A stretch of 64,000 bases of DNA from Pseudoalteromonas umbrosa (GCF_030125375.1 NZ_JASJUU010000001.1:806001-870000), one strand, 5' to 3'; shown: positions 36,039 through 44,463, counted from the stretch's first letter. A program made the numbers and translations. Notes: generated by a model not told the origin, from the sequence alone.

Positions 36039-36340
36039 TTTGTGGGGAGTATGTGATTCCCTTTGAATATTTGCATTCTTTGTATTACAAGATTGAGGTG
36101 TATTTTTGCGAATTGTATTCCGTGGTCAAAGAAGGAGTTATCCAATAAAGTTATACCTAGCGGCATGAAGAAGTATCAAAAGAGATAATGCGTATTATAA
36201 GTGGGTGGGAGGGTGATATTATTAAGAATGTGCGTGAAAAGATGAGAGAATTGGCTTAAGACACCACATATGTTGTTTAGTTGCCTATGGTAATAAATGA
36301 GGATAAATTAACTACTTAATTGTAATAAAAACAGAATTTC
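36039..36340. other. Gap with possible gene remnants
   Basis: 302 bases. Short readable pieces (IVFRGQRRSYPIK near 36110-36155; MRIISGWEGDII from 36188) have no complete gene. Nothing else recognised. Confidence 0.35.
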
Positions 36341-37174
36341 TTGGAAATTGCAGTGGATATATGCACTAAGAATACCGCGTTAAACAAAAAAGTTATTGAG
36401 AAAGTTAGTGGCGTCAATGAAGAGTCGATAACTGATTATCTAATTTGGAAGTGGGCTGAGATAGATCCGAATTGTAGCTATTTTAGCACTCAAACACATA
36501 ATCGAATGAAAGAGAGTGGTGTTACTGGATCTGATTTTGAACTTTGGATTCGTACTAAGAGTGGAATTCTACCATTGTCCATTCAGGCTAAAAAATTTGT
36601 GAAGCAAACTGACAGTTATCACCGCAAGTTAAGGTACCCCAACAACACAAATGCTCAGATGGATATGCTTTTTGATTACGCAAAAAAGAACAAGATGTTT
36701 GCTTGTTATGCTTTTTACACAATTCCTGATGTTGATTCAAAGACAATAGGAGGCCATCCTGCCCAAGATTTTGGAGTATTTTTGGCGCTGGGCACGTTCA
36801 TTAAAAACTTGATGAAGCCAATAGATACAACTTCAAAAAAGGATAAAAAAACAAAATCTCCAGTAATAACTAAAAATGATATTTTAAAGGAAACAATTCC
36901 TTTGCATGCACTTTTTTGTTGCGGCGATAAGTTATCAATTGCCAAGTTACTTATCAAAGAATACAGGAAGGTCTATCAGCTTTCAGCGATTGATTTTAGA
37001 GAGTTTTTTCCTAAACTACAGGATTGCCCTAAGCATATACAGGCGCTATTTGATAAAAAACCAGATGGAGCAAGGGAGATTTTTGAGGCTGTTCATGATG
37101 ATGTTGATGTTGCAAAAGAACCAAGTAATAAACCGAGACACATAATTGCATATGATCTCACTGTTAAAAAATAG
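36341..37174 (+). CDS. Restriction-endonuclease-fold protein (DUF6615-like)
   Basis: 277 residues from a TTG start (a GTG at 36353 is the alternative; neither has a strong ribosome binding site). ESITDYLIWKWAE near the N-terminus, then GSDFELWIRTKSGILPLSIQAKKF gives the D...E...QxK pattern of PD-(D/E)XK-like folds. The arrangement resembles DUF6615 proteins, often in accessory or defence islands. Whether it cuts DNA is unknown. The TGCGCA cluster begins three bases after its stop. Confidence 0.5.
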   Translation: MEIAVDICTKNTALNKKVIEKVSGVNEESITDYLIWKWAEIDPNCSYFSTQTHNRMKESGVTGSDFELWIRTKSGILPLSIQAKKFVKQTDSYHRKLRYPNNTNAQMDMLFDYAKKNKMFACYAFYTIPDVDSKTIGGHPAQDFGVFLALGTFIKNLMKPIDTTSKKDKKTKSPVITKNDILKETIPLHALFCCGDKLSIAKLLIKEYRKVYQLSAIDFREFFPKLQDCPKHIQALFDKKPDGAREIFEAVHDDVDVAKEPSNKPRHIIAYDLTVKK

Positions 37175-37176
37175 AT

Positions 37177-37201
37177 TGCGCAACTTAACTGCGCATTTTT
37201 T
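37177..37201 (+). terminator. Terminator of the DUF6615-like gene
   Basis: TGCGCA, ACTTAAC loop, TGCGCA, then TTTTTT. The stem is short but followed by a proper T-run and placed three bases after the stop codon. Confidence 0.6.
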
Positions 37202-37310
37202 GTGTCTATAATTTGTTGAATAATAATAAGTTTAGATCAAAAGTGCGCAAACTCACTGCGCAATGTGCGCAATGTGCGCAAATTAATGCGCATGAGACCT
37301 AAAGTGCGCA
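37177..37310. repeat. Cluster of eight TGCGCA palindromes
   Basis: TGCGCA occurs at 37177, 37190, 37244, 37257, 37266, 37275, 37287 and 37305, eight copies in 134 bases of otherwise AT-rich DNA. The first two copies plus the TTTTTT after the second make a good rho-independent terminator for the gene on the left. The remaining six sit beside the end of the minus-strand gene. Two copies are exact nine-base repeats (TGTGCGCAA). Confidence 0.85.
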
Positions 37311-37311
37311 A

Positions 37312-37946
37312 CTATATTTTAAGTGAACGCTCAATGTAGTCTCGATACTCAATATAAGCTGGCTTAAATGTAGCTTCACAATTGAAGTACACTTTTGAAA
37401 TATTTGAAGGTACATAATCTGTTTTTTCAGGTGTCTCTGATAGCTTGAGCAACGTAAATAAATTTCTTGCACGACGCATGTTGCTATCTAACCTCGAAAT
37501 CTCTTTATCCTTGTCAATTGATAGAAATATACGTGACTTAGTTGAAAGCTTCAGGCTCGATGATTGTAGTTCTGATACAATAGTTTCGTAATCAAGTTTT
37601 GCACTTTTGTACTCGGCAATTGTGAAGGGTAAGTAGTCCTTAGAGGAGTTGTCATAACGTATATAGAGTAAATCGACCTTGCTTTGGGCTCTTAAAAGCA
37701 AAAGATATACATTTTCCAAAGCCTCCAGCACTCATATTTCTTGTTATAGGCTATCTGCTTTCTCCAAGACGCAACCGCATACACAGCACATACACCTCCA
37801 ACAAAACCACCAATATTTGATAGCACAGAGAGGATGTTGCCAATTGAACTAATCACAAAAAGCACTGGTGGGTCTATTAGGTTGTCGGCAATTGCACCAA
37901 CTATAACGAGACAAACAGCAATCAAAAAAAAGTGAGCGTTTTTCAA
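37312..37946 (-). pseudogene. Frameshifted two-helix membrane protein gene
   Basis: The minus frame from ATG 37946 encodes two membrane helices (FFLIAVCLVIVGAIAD and a second around GGFVGGVCAVYAVA), then WRKQIAYNKKYE and a premature end. One base back the frame continues with LEALENVYLLLLRAQSKVDLLY and a helical domain to 37312. A single lost base at the GAG codon (about 37730) explains it. Restored length about 210 residues. Proteins with this two-helix plus WRKQI layout are common near phage-type genes; function unknown. Confidence 0.75.
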
Positions 37947-38066
37947 TGTGTATTCCTTATATTCTTAATCTTTAAATACTCTATCACGAATTTGGATAGG
38001 TGATTAAAATCGTGTAGGATTCTGAATTCTAAGTGGGTTTGTGAGTTTAGGGCTAAGGATAAAGAA

Positions 38067-39137
38067 TTGAGTAAAAGAACACAGCTTGAGCGAGATGAAG
38101 CTGAAAATAAAGACAACACAAAACTAATAGAAAGATTAGGCAAGACCTTCCAGTTACTTTTGCGATGTACGTTAGTAGTGCCGCCACTAATACTCGTGAT
38201 TCAGCTGTGGTTCGTATGGGACCAGCTGGATTTTGATCTAAGTAAAATCTCAAATTGGACTGGCGTTCCTGAAACATTCTCTCTTCCGATAGGTATATTT
38301 ACCCTTTTAATAGCCCTCACATCATTGATTGGCCTTTATTGGCGTAGCTTGAAGATACAGGCTCAGCTTGAGGTTGCTCAAAAACAGTTTGAATTGGCGC
38401 AGGAGCAATCTGAGAGAGCCAATAAGCAGTTTGTGTTATCTCAGGAGCAATTCAAATTAGCCCAGAAAAAAGAAAATTTAGGGTTTTACATCGAGCATAA
38501 GAAATTGTTTAAGGAGCATGTGGAGTCTTTACATATGCAGCATTCAAATTACCATGCGGATAGCGCTCAGCGTGTAATAATTAACTATATTAAGCTGTAT
38601 AAGCGTACATTTCCCGAAAACTCGCGAAATAGTGTGGTGAATTTTTCAATGTCTTCAGCTAGTCCAAAACTTGGGATTTCATCCCCTAATTTTAATACAC
38701 TAATTGATTCAATTAAATATATTTACCCAAATCATGAAAACTCGCGAAATAGTATGGTGAATTTTTCAAGGTTTTCAGCTAGTCCAAAATTTGGCCTTTC
38801 CTCCGCTAATTATAATAAATCAAGTGACTCAGTTGAAGATATTAACCCAAAACGGAAATCTATAGTATTAGAGGGTATTATGAGAGTATCGAATTTACTT
38901 AACCTAGATGGAGTTTCTTTAAGTAATAGTCGAACTGATATCTTCTTAGGACGGGATAATGTTAATGAAAGTAGTGTTGATTTTAAACAGATAAAAGTTT
39001 TTATTGATGATTTATTTCTAGGGTTAAATATTTTAAGAGATATAAATATGATAGACGAGGTGGCTTTTAATAGTGTTAAGGTAAAAGTGAATGAAGTCTG
39101 GTCCGAGTGGGAAAAAGAATTTGAAGGCAATATATAA
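38067..39137 (+). CDS. Membrane protein with coiled coil and an internal duplication
   Basis: 356 residues from a TTG start with AAGGAT upstream. Two membrane helices (LLLRCTLVVPPLILVIQLWFVW and LPIGIFTLLIALTSLIGLYW) are followed by a coiled coil (QLEVAQKQFELAQEQSERA, about 107-135) and a cytoplasmic domain. Residues about 184-263 are two copies of a 40-residue unit starting ENSRNSxVNFS. Proteins of this layout (helices, EQ-rich coil, then FxxHKxLFxEH) occur in phage-related and defence regions. Function unknown. Confidence 0.7.
   Translation: MSKRTQLERDEAENKDNTKLIERLGKTFQLLLRCTLVVPPLILVIQLWFVWDQLDFDLSKISNWTGVPETFSLPIGIFTLLIALTSLIGLYWRSLKIQAQLEVAQKQFELAQEQSERANKQFVLSQEQFKLAQKKENLGFYIEHKKLFKEHVESLHMQHSNYHADSAQRVIINYIKLYKRTFPENSRNSVVNFSMSSASPKLGISSPNFNTLIDSIKYIYPNHENSRNSMVNFSRFSASPKFGLSSANYNKSSDSVEDINPKRKSIVLEGIMRVSNLLNLDGVSLSNSRTDIFLGRDNVNESSVDFKQIKVFIDDLFLGLNILRDINMIDEVAFNSVKVKVNEVWSEWEKEFEGNI
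38616..38855 (+). repeat. 120-bp tandem duplication inside a gene
   Basis: Two copies (38616-38735 and 38736-38855), same length and in frame. The first 50 bases are nearly identical and the rest diverged, so this is an old duplication under selection or a tract subject to slippage. Confidence 0.8.
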
Positions 39138-39315
39138 TATTCATTAAAATAGTATGAAAAATTTAAAGTAACAGTGAAAAAAACGTCTGCATTAGAGTGT
39201 TTCTCTATTTTTTAGTCAGTTTCTCAGTATTTCTCTGACACCTCTCAATATAACAAACTTCGAAAAAAAGTATTTTGACTAAAGCGATATGATGAGCCTT
39301 ACGAAACCTTTTATT
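39138..39315. other. Short AT-rich gap
   Basis: Contains closely spaced TTTCTC repeats (near 39200-39237) but no ORF or convincing promoter. Confidence 0.3.
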
Positions 39316-39474
39316 ATGGCAAGAAGAAAAAGGGATGATGTAACTATTGAGGGTGTTTATTCTGCAAGCTAGATTTTTAAAGCGCTTGGGTGCAAGCACT
39401 GCAAAAAGTGGGTTAACGATGTATATCGCTTGGCCTCTTCTGATCTTCACTATCGAGTTTTGTACAAGGGTTAA
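39316..39474 (+). pseudogene. Small phage-like gene interrupted by an amber codon
   Basis: ATG 39316 opens MARRKRDDVTIEGVYSAS, then TAG at 39370-39372, then the same frame continues IFKALGCKHCKKWVNDVYRL and ends at TAA 39472-39474. The reading after the TAG looks authentic, with a CKHC pair and balanced codon use. A CAG to TAG change would account for it. Function unknown; small proteins of this kind occur next to phage lysis genes. Confidence 0.6.
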
Positions 39475-39479
39475 GCAGA

Positions 39480-39743
39480 ATGATTATAGGTCATGCTAAT
39501 ACGTTAGTTGGTGAGTGTCTAGGTCAAAAAGAATTGTGGCTTGATGGGTCTGGTATAGTTGTGTTAAAGGAACGTGCTAAGCCATTAGGGTATGAGTATA
39601 CTTATGAAGTTCTTGATTTACCAAGTGATGGTCCATCAGGGGGAAGTTTGACATTCCTAAACCTTTTGAATTCAAGATTAATGGGATGTTTTAGGACTAT
39701 GGTATCTAAAATAAAAAGAGAATTTGCAAACCCCAATAAATAG
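39480..39743 (+). CDS. Hypothetical phage-type protein
   Basis: 87 residues, starting five bases after the interrupted gene. Soluble, with a GSLTFLNLLNSRLMGCF segment and a basic tail. No family recognised; position before the terminators and an endolysin suggests phage origin. Confidence 0.5.
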   Translation: MIIGHANTLVGECLGQKELWLDGSGIVVLKERAKPLGYEYTYEVLDLPSDGPSGGSLTFLNLLNSRLMGCFRTMVSKIKREFANPNK

Positions 39744-39764
39744 CTACTATTTCCCATGTTGAAG

Positions 39765-39797
39765 AAATCCGCCTAGTTTATCTAAGCGGATTTTTTT
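39765..39797 (+). terminator. Rho-independent terminator
   Basis: AATCCGCCTAG and CTAAGCGGATT form a stem (one mismatch) around TTTAT, followed by seven Ts. Follows the 87-residue gene. Confidence 0.85.
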
Positions 39798-39819
39798 GTT
39801 TAAAGAATCTTATTTTTAC

Positions 39820-39852
39820 AGCCCGTTCTATTTGTTTAGGTCGGGCTTTTTT
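39820..39852 (+). terminator. Second terminator in tandem
   Basis: AGCCCG and CGGGCT, 16-base loop, followed by TTTTTT. It ends directly in front of the endolysin frame. Confidence 0.65.
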
Positions 39853-39856
39853 ATAG

Positions 39857-40273
39857 CGGAAATTCATCGATTTAATATCGCAACTAAAAGCACATGAGGG
39901 ATTTCGCTCGCAGATGTACAAATGCACCAAAGATAAATGGACCATTGGTTATGGCTTTAATTTAGGGAGCGGTTTCACCAAAGAAGAAGCTGCGCTGTTA
40001 TTGCAGTGCAGAGTTAAAACAATTTCTCAGCAGTTATCTAAAGCGCTTCCATATTTCTCTTTACTTAATGAGCAGCGAAAAGCAGTGCTAGTAAATATGG
40101 CTTTTAATTTGGGCGCTACTGGCTTAATGAACTTCAAAAAGGCACTTTCATATGTTGAAGCTAGTGATTACGAGCAGGCTGCTACCGAAATGCTAGATAG
40201 CCGCTGGGCTAAGCAGGTGCCGAATTGGGCGATAGCACTTTCAAATCAAATGCAAACTGGTGAGTGGCACTAG
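39857..40273 (+). pseudogene. Phage endolysin (T4/P1-type lysozyme) lacking a usable start
   Basis: The open frame begins after TAG 39854-39856 and reads FIDLISQLKAHEGFRSQMYKC, then DKWTIGYGFNLGSG, the classic N-terminal lobe of a GH24 muramidase. The catalytic pattern Glu-x8-Cys-x5-Thr is intact. The first ATG (39914) lies after the catalytic Glu, so starting there would give a dead protein. No ATG, GTG or TTG exists between the stop and the Glu, so the gene either uses a rare start (ATC at 39866 is possible) or is a fossil. The C-terminal half (AVLVNMAFNLGATGL) is complete. Confidence 0.75.
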
Positions 40274-40280
40274 TTAAATT

Positions 40281-40493
40281 TTGGCAGATACGGTTAGTTT
40301 TATTCGATATCTCCCTCATGACTCAGCGGCGGCGTTTAAAGCAACTTTAGTGGAAACTCGTGAAGCTGATTTGCAACTGCACGTAGTTGACGTTGCCGTC
40401 TTTAGCTTAGTTTGCACGGGTGAATTTAGAAGAACTTCGACTAGTAAGGCACATAAATCACTTACTTCCTTACTGTTTCGAAATTGGATTTAG
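40281..40493 (+). pseudogene. hflX: Fragment of the GTPase gene hflX
   Basis: The first about 38 codons ([20 protein letters not shown] then [13 protein letters not shown]) match the stretch around the G3 motif of HflX, where the intact protein reads [21 protein letters not shown]. No P-loop or later G-motifs are present, and an in-frame stop lies just upstream. After HVVDVA the similarity ends. This is a roughly 115-base scrap beside phage-type genes, not a working gene. Confidence 0.75.
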
Positions 40494-40714
40494 AAGCAAG
40501 CATACGTATGGGGAAGTGCTTAATAGCAGCTAGGCCATGATTTCGTATAGTGTGAATGTGCGCTTTTCAATCGCTTTAAAATTTTTTAAAAAAATCATTT
40601 TCTTCTTCACCGGGCTTTAATCTATCGCTAAGGTGAGGCCATACGGGGCTTTGAGAGCAATTAAGCTTTTCTATTTCATTTTTAGCTGGTGCCGTTTTAG
40701 AAAAGAACGGGTTG

Positions 40715-40728
40715 TTGTACATGTACAA
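40715..40728. promoter_or_regulatory. Operator-like palindrome
   Basis: TTGTACATGTACAA, a perfect 14-base palindrome and a near relative of the sites at 40812, 40872 and 41630. Probably recognised by a dimeric repressor not present in the window. Confidence 0.5.
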
Positions 40729-40811
40729 ACTGAGTTTTAGAAGGGCTTTTACAACTATTTTTTTTCGTCGCCTTTTGCCCCTGAAAAAATCGGTATGATC
40801 GTTTTATTAGG

Positions 40812-40825
40812 TTGTTCATGAACAA
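40812..40825. promoter_or_regulatory. Operator-like palindrome
   Basis: TTGTTCATGAACAA, perfect 14-base palindrome, exactly 60 bases upstream of the next one. Confidence 0.55.
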
Positions 40826-40871
40826 GCTTAATTGTGGAAACACAGCTGCAATTAATTTTCGGTCGACGTAG

Positions 40872-40885
40872 TTGTTCAAGAACAA
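40872..40885. promoter_or_regulatory. Operator-like palindrome
   Basis: TTGTTC-AA-GAACAA, same arms as the site 60 bases to the left. Paired, evenly spaced operators are typical of phage immunity or partition control. Confidence 0.55.
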
Positions 40886-40980
40886 TTTTAGCATTTTGAC
40901 CAGTATAGGTGCGGTTATAGTACTCAATCTTGTTGTCAGCTGGTGGTGATTAGGTGAGCATTGAAAAGGTAAAACTGAGA

Positions 40981-41076
40981 AGTGTTAAACAGCTTATATT
41001 TCATTTCAGTGCCAGAAAGTGAATTTGAATGAGTTGAAAAGGCCCATTAGAAATAATAAACCCGCACTGGGCGGGT
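40981..41076 (+). repeat. Diverged direct repeat, copy A, with hairpin
   Basis: Starts AGTGTTAAACAGCTTATATT and ends in an ACCCGC (41060-41065) / GCGGGT (41071-41076) hairpin. Copy B lies at 41304-41402. The two share AGTGTTAA, CTTATATT, GAATTTGAAT and the GCAC-GGG end in the same order. Confidence 0.6.
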
Positions 41077-41207
41077 GATTAGCGTCCTTCACGGGATTAA
41101 CCCTTCCAAGGGGAGTACACACCAAACGTTATGAGATATTGATTGATATCGTAATTAAGGTTATAGCATCGCTTTTGGGTTTTATAAATGAATTAGGAGA
41201 GCTTGAT

Positions 41208-41267
41208 ATGTCAAAAATTTTAGTAATGGTGCCGGTGTATATGTTTGCGTATGCCGCGATTATTTAA
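41208..41267 (+). CDS. Putative 19-residue hydrophobic peptide
   Basis: ATG 41208 follows TAGGAGAGC at good distance and encodes MSKILVMVPVYMFAYAAII, then TAA. A single short membrane-active-looking helix, like type I toxin or small regulatory membrane peptides. Lies between the two copies of a diverged repeat in the phage-like region. Unproven. Confidence 0.4.
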   Translation: MSKILVMVPVYMFAYAAII

Positions 41268-41303
41268 GCGAAAAAAAGCGGCGTGAGAGAGTTGGGTGAT
41301 GAT

Positions 41304-41402
41304 AAGTGTTAATCATCTTATATTCTATTTCCTGTACAGCAAAGCGAATTTGAATAAATCGAAAGAGTTTATTCAAAAAACAAAATCTGCACGGGGGTGG
41401 GT
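41304..41402 (+). repeat. Diverged direct repeat, copy B
   Basis: Aligns with 40981-41076 over about 100 bases with many substitutions. The GCGGGT hairpin arm is degraded here. Each copy is near one small ORF, suggesting duplication of a small gene unit. Confidence 0.55.
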
Positions 41403-41509
41403 TTTAGAGTTCTGGCGGTGTTGGTGCATATAAGAGTTTGACAGTAAAAAACGAGAGTACTTATTGGATGAAAAAGAATAGTACAGACAAATTAGAGGTC
41501 AAAGGCACC

Positions 41510-41623
41510 ATGAGTGAAAATGGTGCTGATAAAGTGGGTTTAATACAGGCGAAGGCAGTTTACGTTTTTGCAATTTTGGTTGGGTTGTCAACGCTTGTTG
41601 CAGCCCTTAGTTTATGGCTATAA
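41510..41623 (+). CDS. Small single-helix membrane protein
   Basis: 37 residues from ATG 41510 (AAAGG just upstream): a short polar start (MSENGADKVGLIQAK) and one membrane helix (VYVFAILVGLSTLVAALSLW). The frame also extends up to TTG 41438 (61 residues). Stop overlaps a strong palindrome. No family known to me. Confidence 0.45.
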   Translation: MSENGADKVGLIQAKAVYVFAILVGLSTLVAALSLWL

Positions 41624-41651
41624 GCCTTGTTGCACATGTACAACAAGGCTT
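41622..41651. terminator. 30-base near-perfect palindrome after the small membrane protein
   Basis: AAGCCTTGTTG and CAACAAGGCTT pair perfectly around CACATGTA. It begins inside the stop codon. It can act as a terminator, but its centre TTGCACATGTACAA (41630-41643) also resembles the operator-like palindromes nearby. Confidence 0.6.
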
Positions 41652-42026
41652 GTCTGATGGATAAGTCGTCATTTTAGCCTGTGATACCATAAGTCTAGAA
41701 ATAAGGTTCATAGAGATAACCATATTTATATTTTGCAAAGTATTGTAAGTATTTAAAATGCTTGTCACTCTTGGTACATGAATATGATGTGCAGCATGAT
41801 GGCTCTGGTGCATATAGAAAATACTATTTGATAAATGTGGTAATGAACCAGAGGCGTGAGAGAGTTGCATGTTAATCTAAGGATATTTTGCTAAAACACC
41901 AAACTTAGTTGCATGGTTAATTAAGCTGTAAGCTTGTTGGTCAAAAAAACTAGACACTAATTTCCCCTGAAAACTCGCTATTTCTAACTATATTTGTAAT
42001 AAGTAACAAGCAAATAGTGAATTTAG
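41652..42026. other. Gap before the chemotaxis receptor
   Basis: No supported gene; promoter region of the receptor gene. A minus-strand reading exists but has no ribosome binding site. Confidence 0.4.
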
Positions 42027-43661
42027 ATGAACTTCAAAAGTCTGCAAGTCAAATACTCATCCTTGTTTTTTGCCATCTCTGTGTTTTTTATCGCGGTTGT
42101 GTCTATCAATCTTTTTCTTATATCTAAAACTGAAAAAAGCCTCAGTGAAGTTGGTAACAAATTTAATCCCGCAATCTCTGCTGTTATCAATGCGGATAGA
42201 GATTTATACCAAGCGTTATCAGCGGAGCAGCACACCTTGTACAGCACCAACTTGGATAACAGCTACAACAGCTTATATGCTGATTATCAAGAAAATGCCC
42301 AGCAAGCGCTTGATCGCATGAACAAATACCGTGAGTTAATGCAAGATTACCCCAGTGCGCTCTCACCGCTTCGGGGTTTTGATAACCAGTACAGGACTTG
42401 GCTCAGTGACTCTCAAAAGGTGTTTGATTTAATACGCCAAGGTGATAAAAGCGCCGCTATCATTCAAAGCGAAGGGGTCGCAACACAAAGCTTTAACGAT
42501 CTTAGGGAGTATTTTAATTTGGCAGGAGAGGCCGCTGATAGGATAAGTGGCGAGGTGAGTAACCAATCTATCAGTGAAGTAAACAGTACTTTGACCGTGA
42601 TTTGGGTGATCAGCGCCATAGTGGTTGCGATTATTATTGCCATCGGGGTGATAGCGCCTAAAAAAATGGCCAATGCGCTCAATGATTTGGCGAAGCAGTT
42701 AAAAGAGATGAGCCATGGTGACGGGGATTTGACCAAGCGCATTAACTCAGACCGCGATGATGAATTAGGCGATGTGGCCAATGAATTTGATAAGTTTGTT
42801 GCAGGTCTATCAGAGCTGATACGCACTATTGTTGATGAGTCTATGTCGGTTGTTAAAGGGGTGGAGTCTCTTGAGCGCGGATCTAAAGATATTCACGATA
42901 CGTGCTCTAATCAACTTCAAGCCATTGAAGTGATTGTCACTGCTGTAAATGAAATGTCTTATGCAATTAAAGAGGTGGCAAAAAATGCTAGCCTGACCGC
43001 GCAAGATTTGTCACATGTGAATGAGCTGACAGACGAAGGAACAAGCGTGACTAACCAGACGGTGAGCCAAATAACCCAGTTATCAGAGGTGGTTGCACAT
43101 GCGTCAGACACAATCTCTAAAGTTGCCGAAGATTCAACAAATATAACGTCGGTTTTAGATGTTATACGCGGTATTGCAGAGCAAACCAATCTACTGGCGT
43201 TAAATGCGGCCATTGAGGCTGCAAGAGCGGGGGAACAGGGGCGAGGCTTTGCAGTGGTTGCTGACGAAGTACGCACGCTTGCCAGTAAAACACAGCAATC
43301 AACTGAAAATATTCAAGAAATGATCTCGAACTTACAACAAGGCGTCGAGCAGGCGGTATCGTCGATTGAAAAAGGCAATGAGTCAACGAGTTCAACAGTG
43401 GAGTGCTCTTCTCAGACTTTGGAGTCCTTGGATAAAATTGCCCAAGCATCAGCGCGTGTATCGGATGTTGCAGTGCAAACCGCCACGGCAACAGAGCAGC
43501 AGAGTAAGGTAACAGAGGACATAAGTGGTAATCTGACGCAAATGTCAGAAGGCACACGCCATAACTTTGATACAGCTGTCGAAAATGAAGAGGTAGCTGA
43601 TAAAACCATGGCCAGTGCTAAAAAGCTGCGCGAGGCAGTCGGCGGCTTTAAACTGGGGTAG
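42027..43661 (+). CDS. Methyl-accepting chemotaxis protein (4HB sensor)
   Basis: 544 residues. An N-terminal membrane helix (about 14-34), a four-helix-bundle periplasmic sensor (35-190), a second helix (about 192-212), HAMP (213-265) and the long signalling domain with the conserved hairpin tip [21 protein letters not shown] (about 386-406). It senses an unknown ligand and controls CheA. Very similar along its whole length, sensor included, to the receptor at 60460-62130. No pentapeptide tether at the end. Confidence 0.95.
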   Translation: MNFKSLQVKYSSLFFAISVFFIAVVSINLFLISKTEKSLSEVGNKFNPAISAVINADRDLYQALSAEQHTLYSTNLDNSYNSLYADYQENAQQALDRMNKYRELMQDYPSALSPLRGFDNQYRTWLSDSQKVFDLIRQGDKSAAIIQSEGVATQSFNDLREYFNLAGEAADRISGEVSNQSISEVNSTLTVIWVISAIVVAIIIAIGVIAPKKMANALNDLAKQLKEMSHGDGDLTKRINSDRDDELGDVANEFDKFVAGLSELIRTIVDESMSVVKGVESLERGSKDIHDTCSNQLQAIEVIVTAVNEMSYAIKEVAKNASLTAQDLSHVNELTDEGTSVTNQTVSQITQLSEVVAHASDTISKVAEDSTNITSVLDVIRGIAEQTNLLALNAAIEAARAGEQGRGFAVVADEVRTLASKTQQSTENIQEMISNLQQGVEQAVSSIEKGNESTSSTVECSSQTLESLDKIAQASARVSDVAVQTATATEQQSKVTEDISGNLTQMSEGTRHNFDTAVENEEVADKTMASAKKLREAVGGFKLG

Positions 43662-43681
43662 TGTGTTGCTTTAAACTTTTG

Positions 43682-43718
43682 AAGAGAGCGCATGCATAAT
43701 AAAAGCTTGTGCTCTCTT
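43682..43718 (+). terminator. Terminator after the chemotaxis receptor
   Basis: AAGAGAGCGC and GTGCTCTCTT pair with one mismatch around a 17-base loop, 21 bases after the stop. Confidence 0.6.
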
Positions 43719-43884
43719 GCTCCCTTCCTATCAGAACACTGCTCAATAACGAAAAAAGAATTAGCGCGCTATTTATATTGAGCAAAGTGGGTTTTAATCC
43801 CTTAAAAAGTAATCCTTATTTAGTTGTACCTCGTAACACCATTTATTTTCATGATTGATCATCGAAATAAATGGAGTCGAAATA

Positions 43885-44256
43885 ATGGCGCTAGAGAAAG
43901 CGAAAAACGTATTGGGTGGAGACTTAGAGGTATGTTGTATCGATCCGTTAACCGGATTTATGCGAGATGGTTTTTGTAACACTAATGACATGGATCATGG
44001 CACACATGTTGTGTGTGCAATCGTCACTGCAGAGTTTTTGGCATTTACCAAAGCAAGAGGCAATGATTTGAGTACGCCAGCGCCTCAGTATCAGTTTCCG
44101 GGTTTAAAGCCGGGTGATGGCTGGTGTTTATGTGCCCTAAGATGGAAAGAAGCGTATATAGCTGGGTTTGCACCGCCAGTTAAGCTCAGTGCAACGCATG
44201 AAAAAGTTTTGGAGTATATAGATTTAGACGTTTTGAAAGAGTTCAGCATTGACTAA
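43885..44256 (+). CDS. DUF2237 family protein
   Basis: 123 residues from ATG 43885 (GGAG upstream); the frame could start 10 codons earlier without a site. NVLGGDLEVCCIDPLTGFMRDGFC, HVVCAIVTAEFLAFTKARGNDLSTP and FPGLKPGDGWCLCALRW are the strongly conserved DUF2237 blocks, with paired cysteines that may bind metal. Function unknown. Confidence 0.93.
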   Translation: MALEKAKNVLGGDLEVCCIDPLTGFMRDGFCNTNDMDHGTHVVCAIVTAEFLAFTKARGNDLSTPAPQYQFPGLKPGDGWCLCALRWKEAYIAGFAPPVKLSATHEKVLEYIDLDVLKEFSID

Positions 44257-44463
44257 GTCTATTCACTAAAAATGGGATATAAAGAACTGGTAGCTATGTG
44301 CCAGTTCTTGAAACGCTTGTTATCGACATAGAACTTTGTCTTATATTTCTTCGCTTTATCGTCCACTGTTTGACCGCAAAAATAGCCAGTGATAGTGTCT
44401 AAAACGCTGACAGTTTAAAAATAGGTCAGCTGCTTTTTTATTACAATAATAAGGAAATCAACA

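Noticed and set aside
37177..37310. TGCGCA cluster as a CRISPR array
   Set aside because: Repeats are only six bases and spacing is irregular and too short for spacers.
40697..40927. 76-codon minus-strand ORF over the operator-like palindromes
   Set aside because: Its codons are shaped by the palindromes and AT-rich DNA; no start site or family.
39138..41900. A complete prophage
   Set aside because: Only scraps of phage-type genes are present; no integrase, capsid, tail or replication genes in view.
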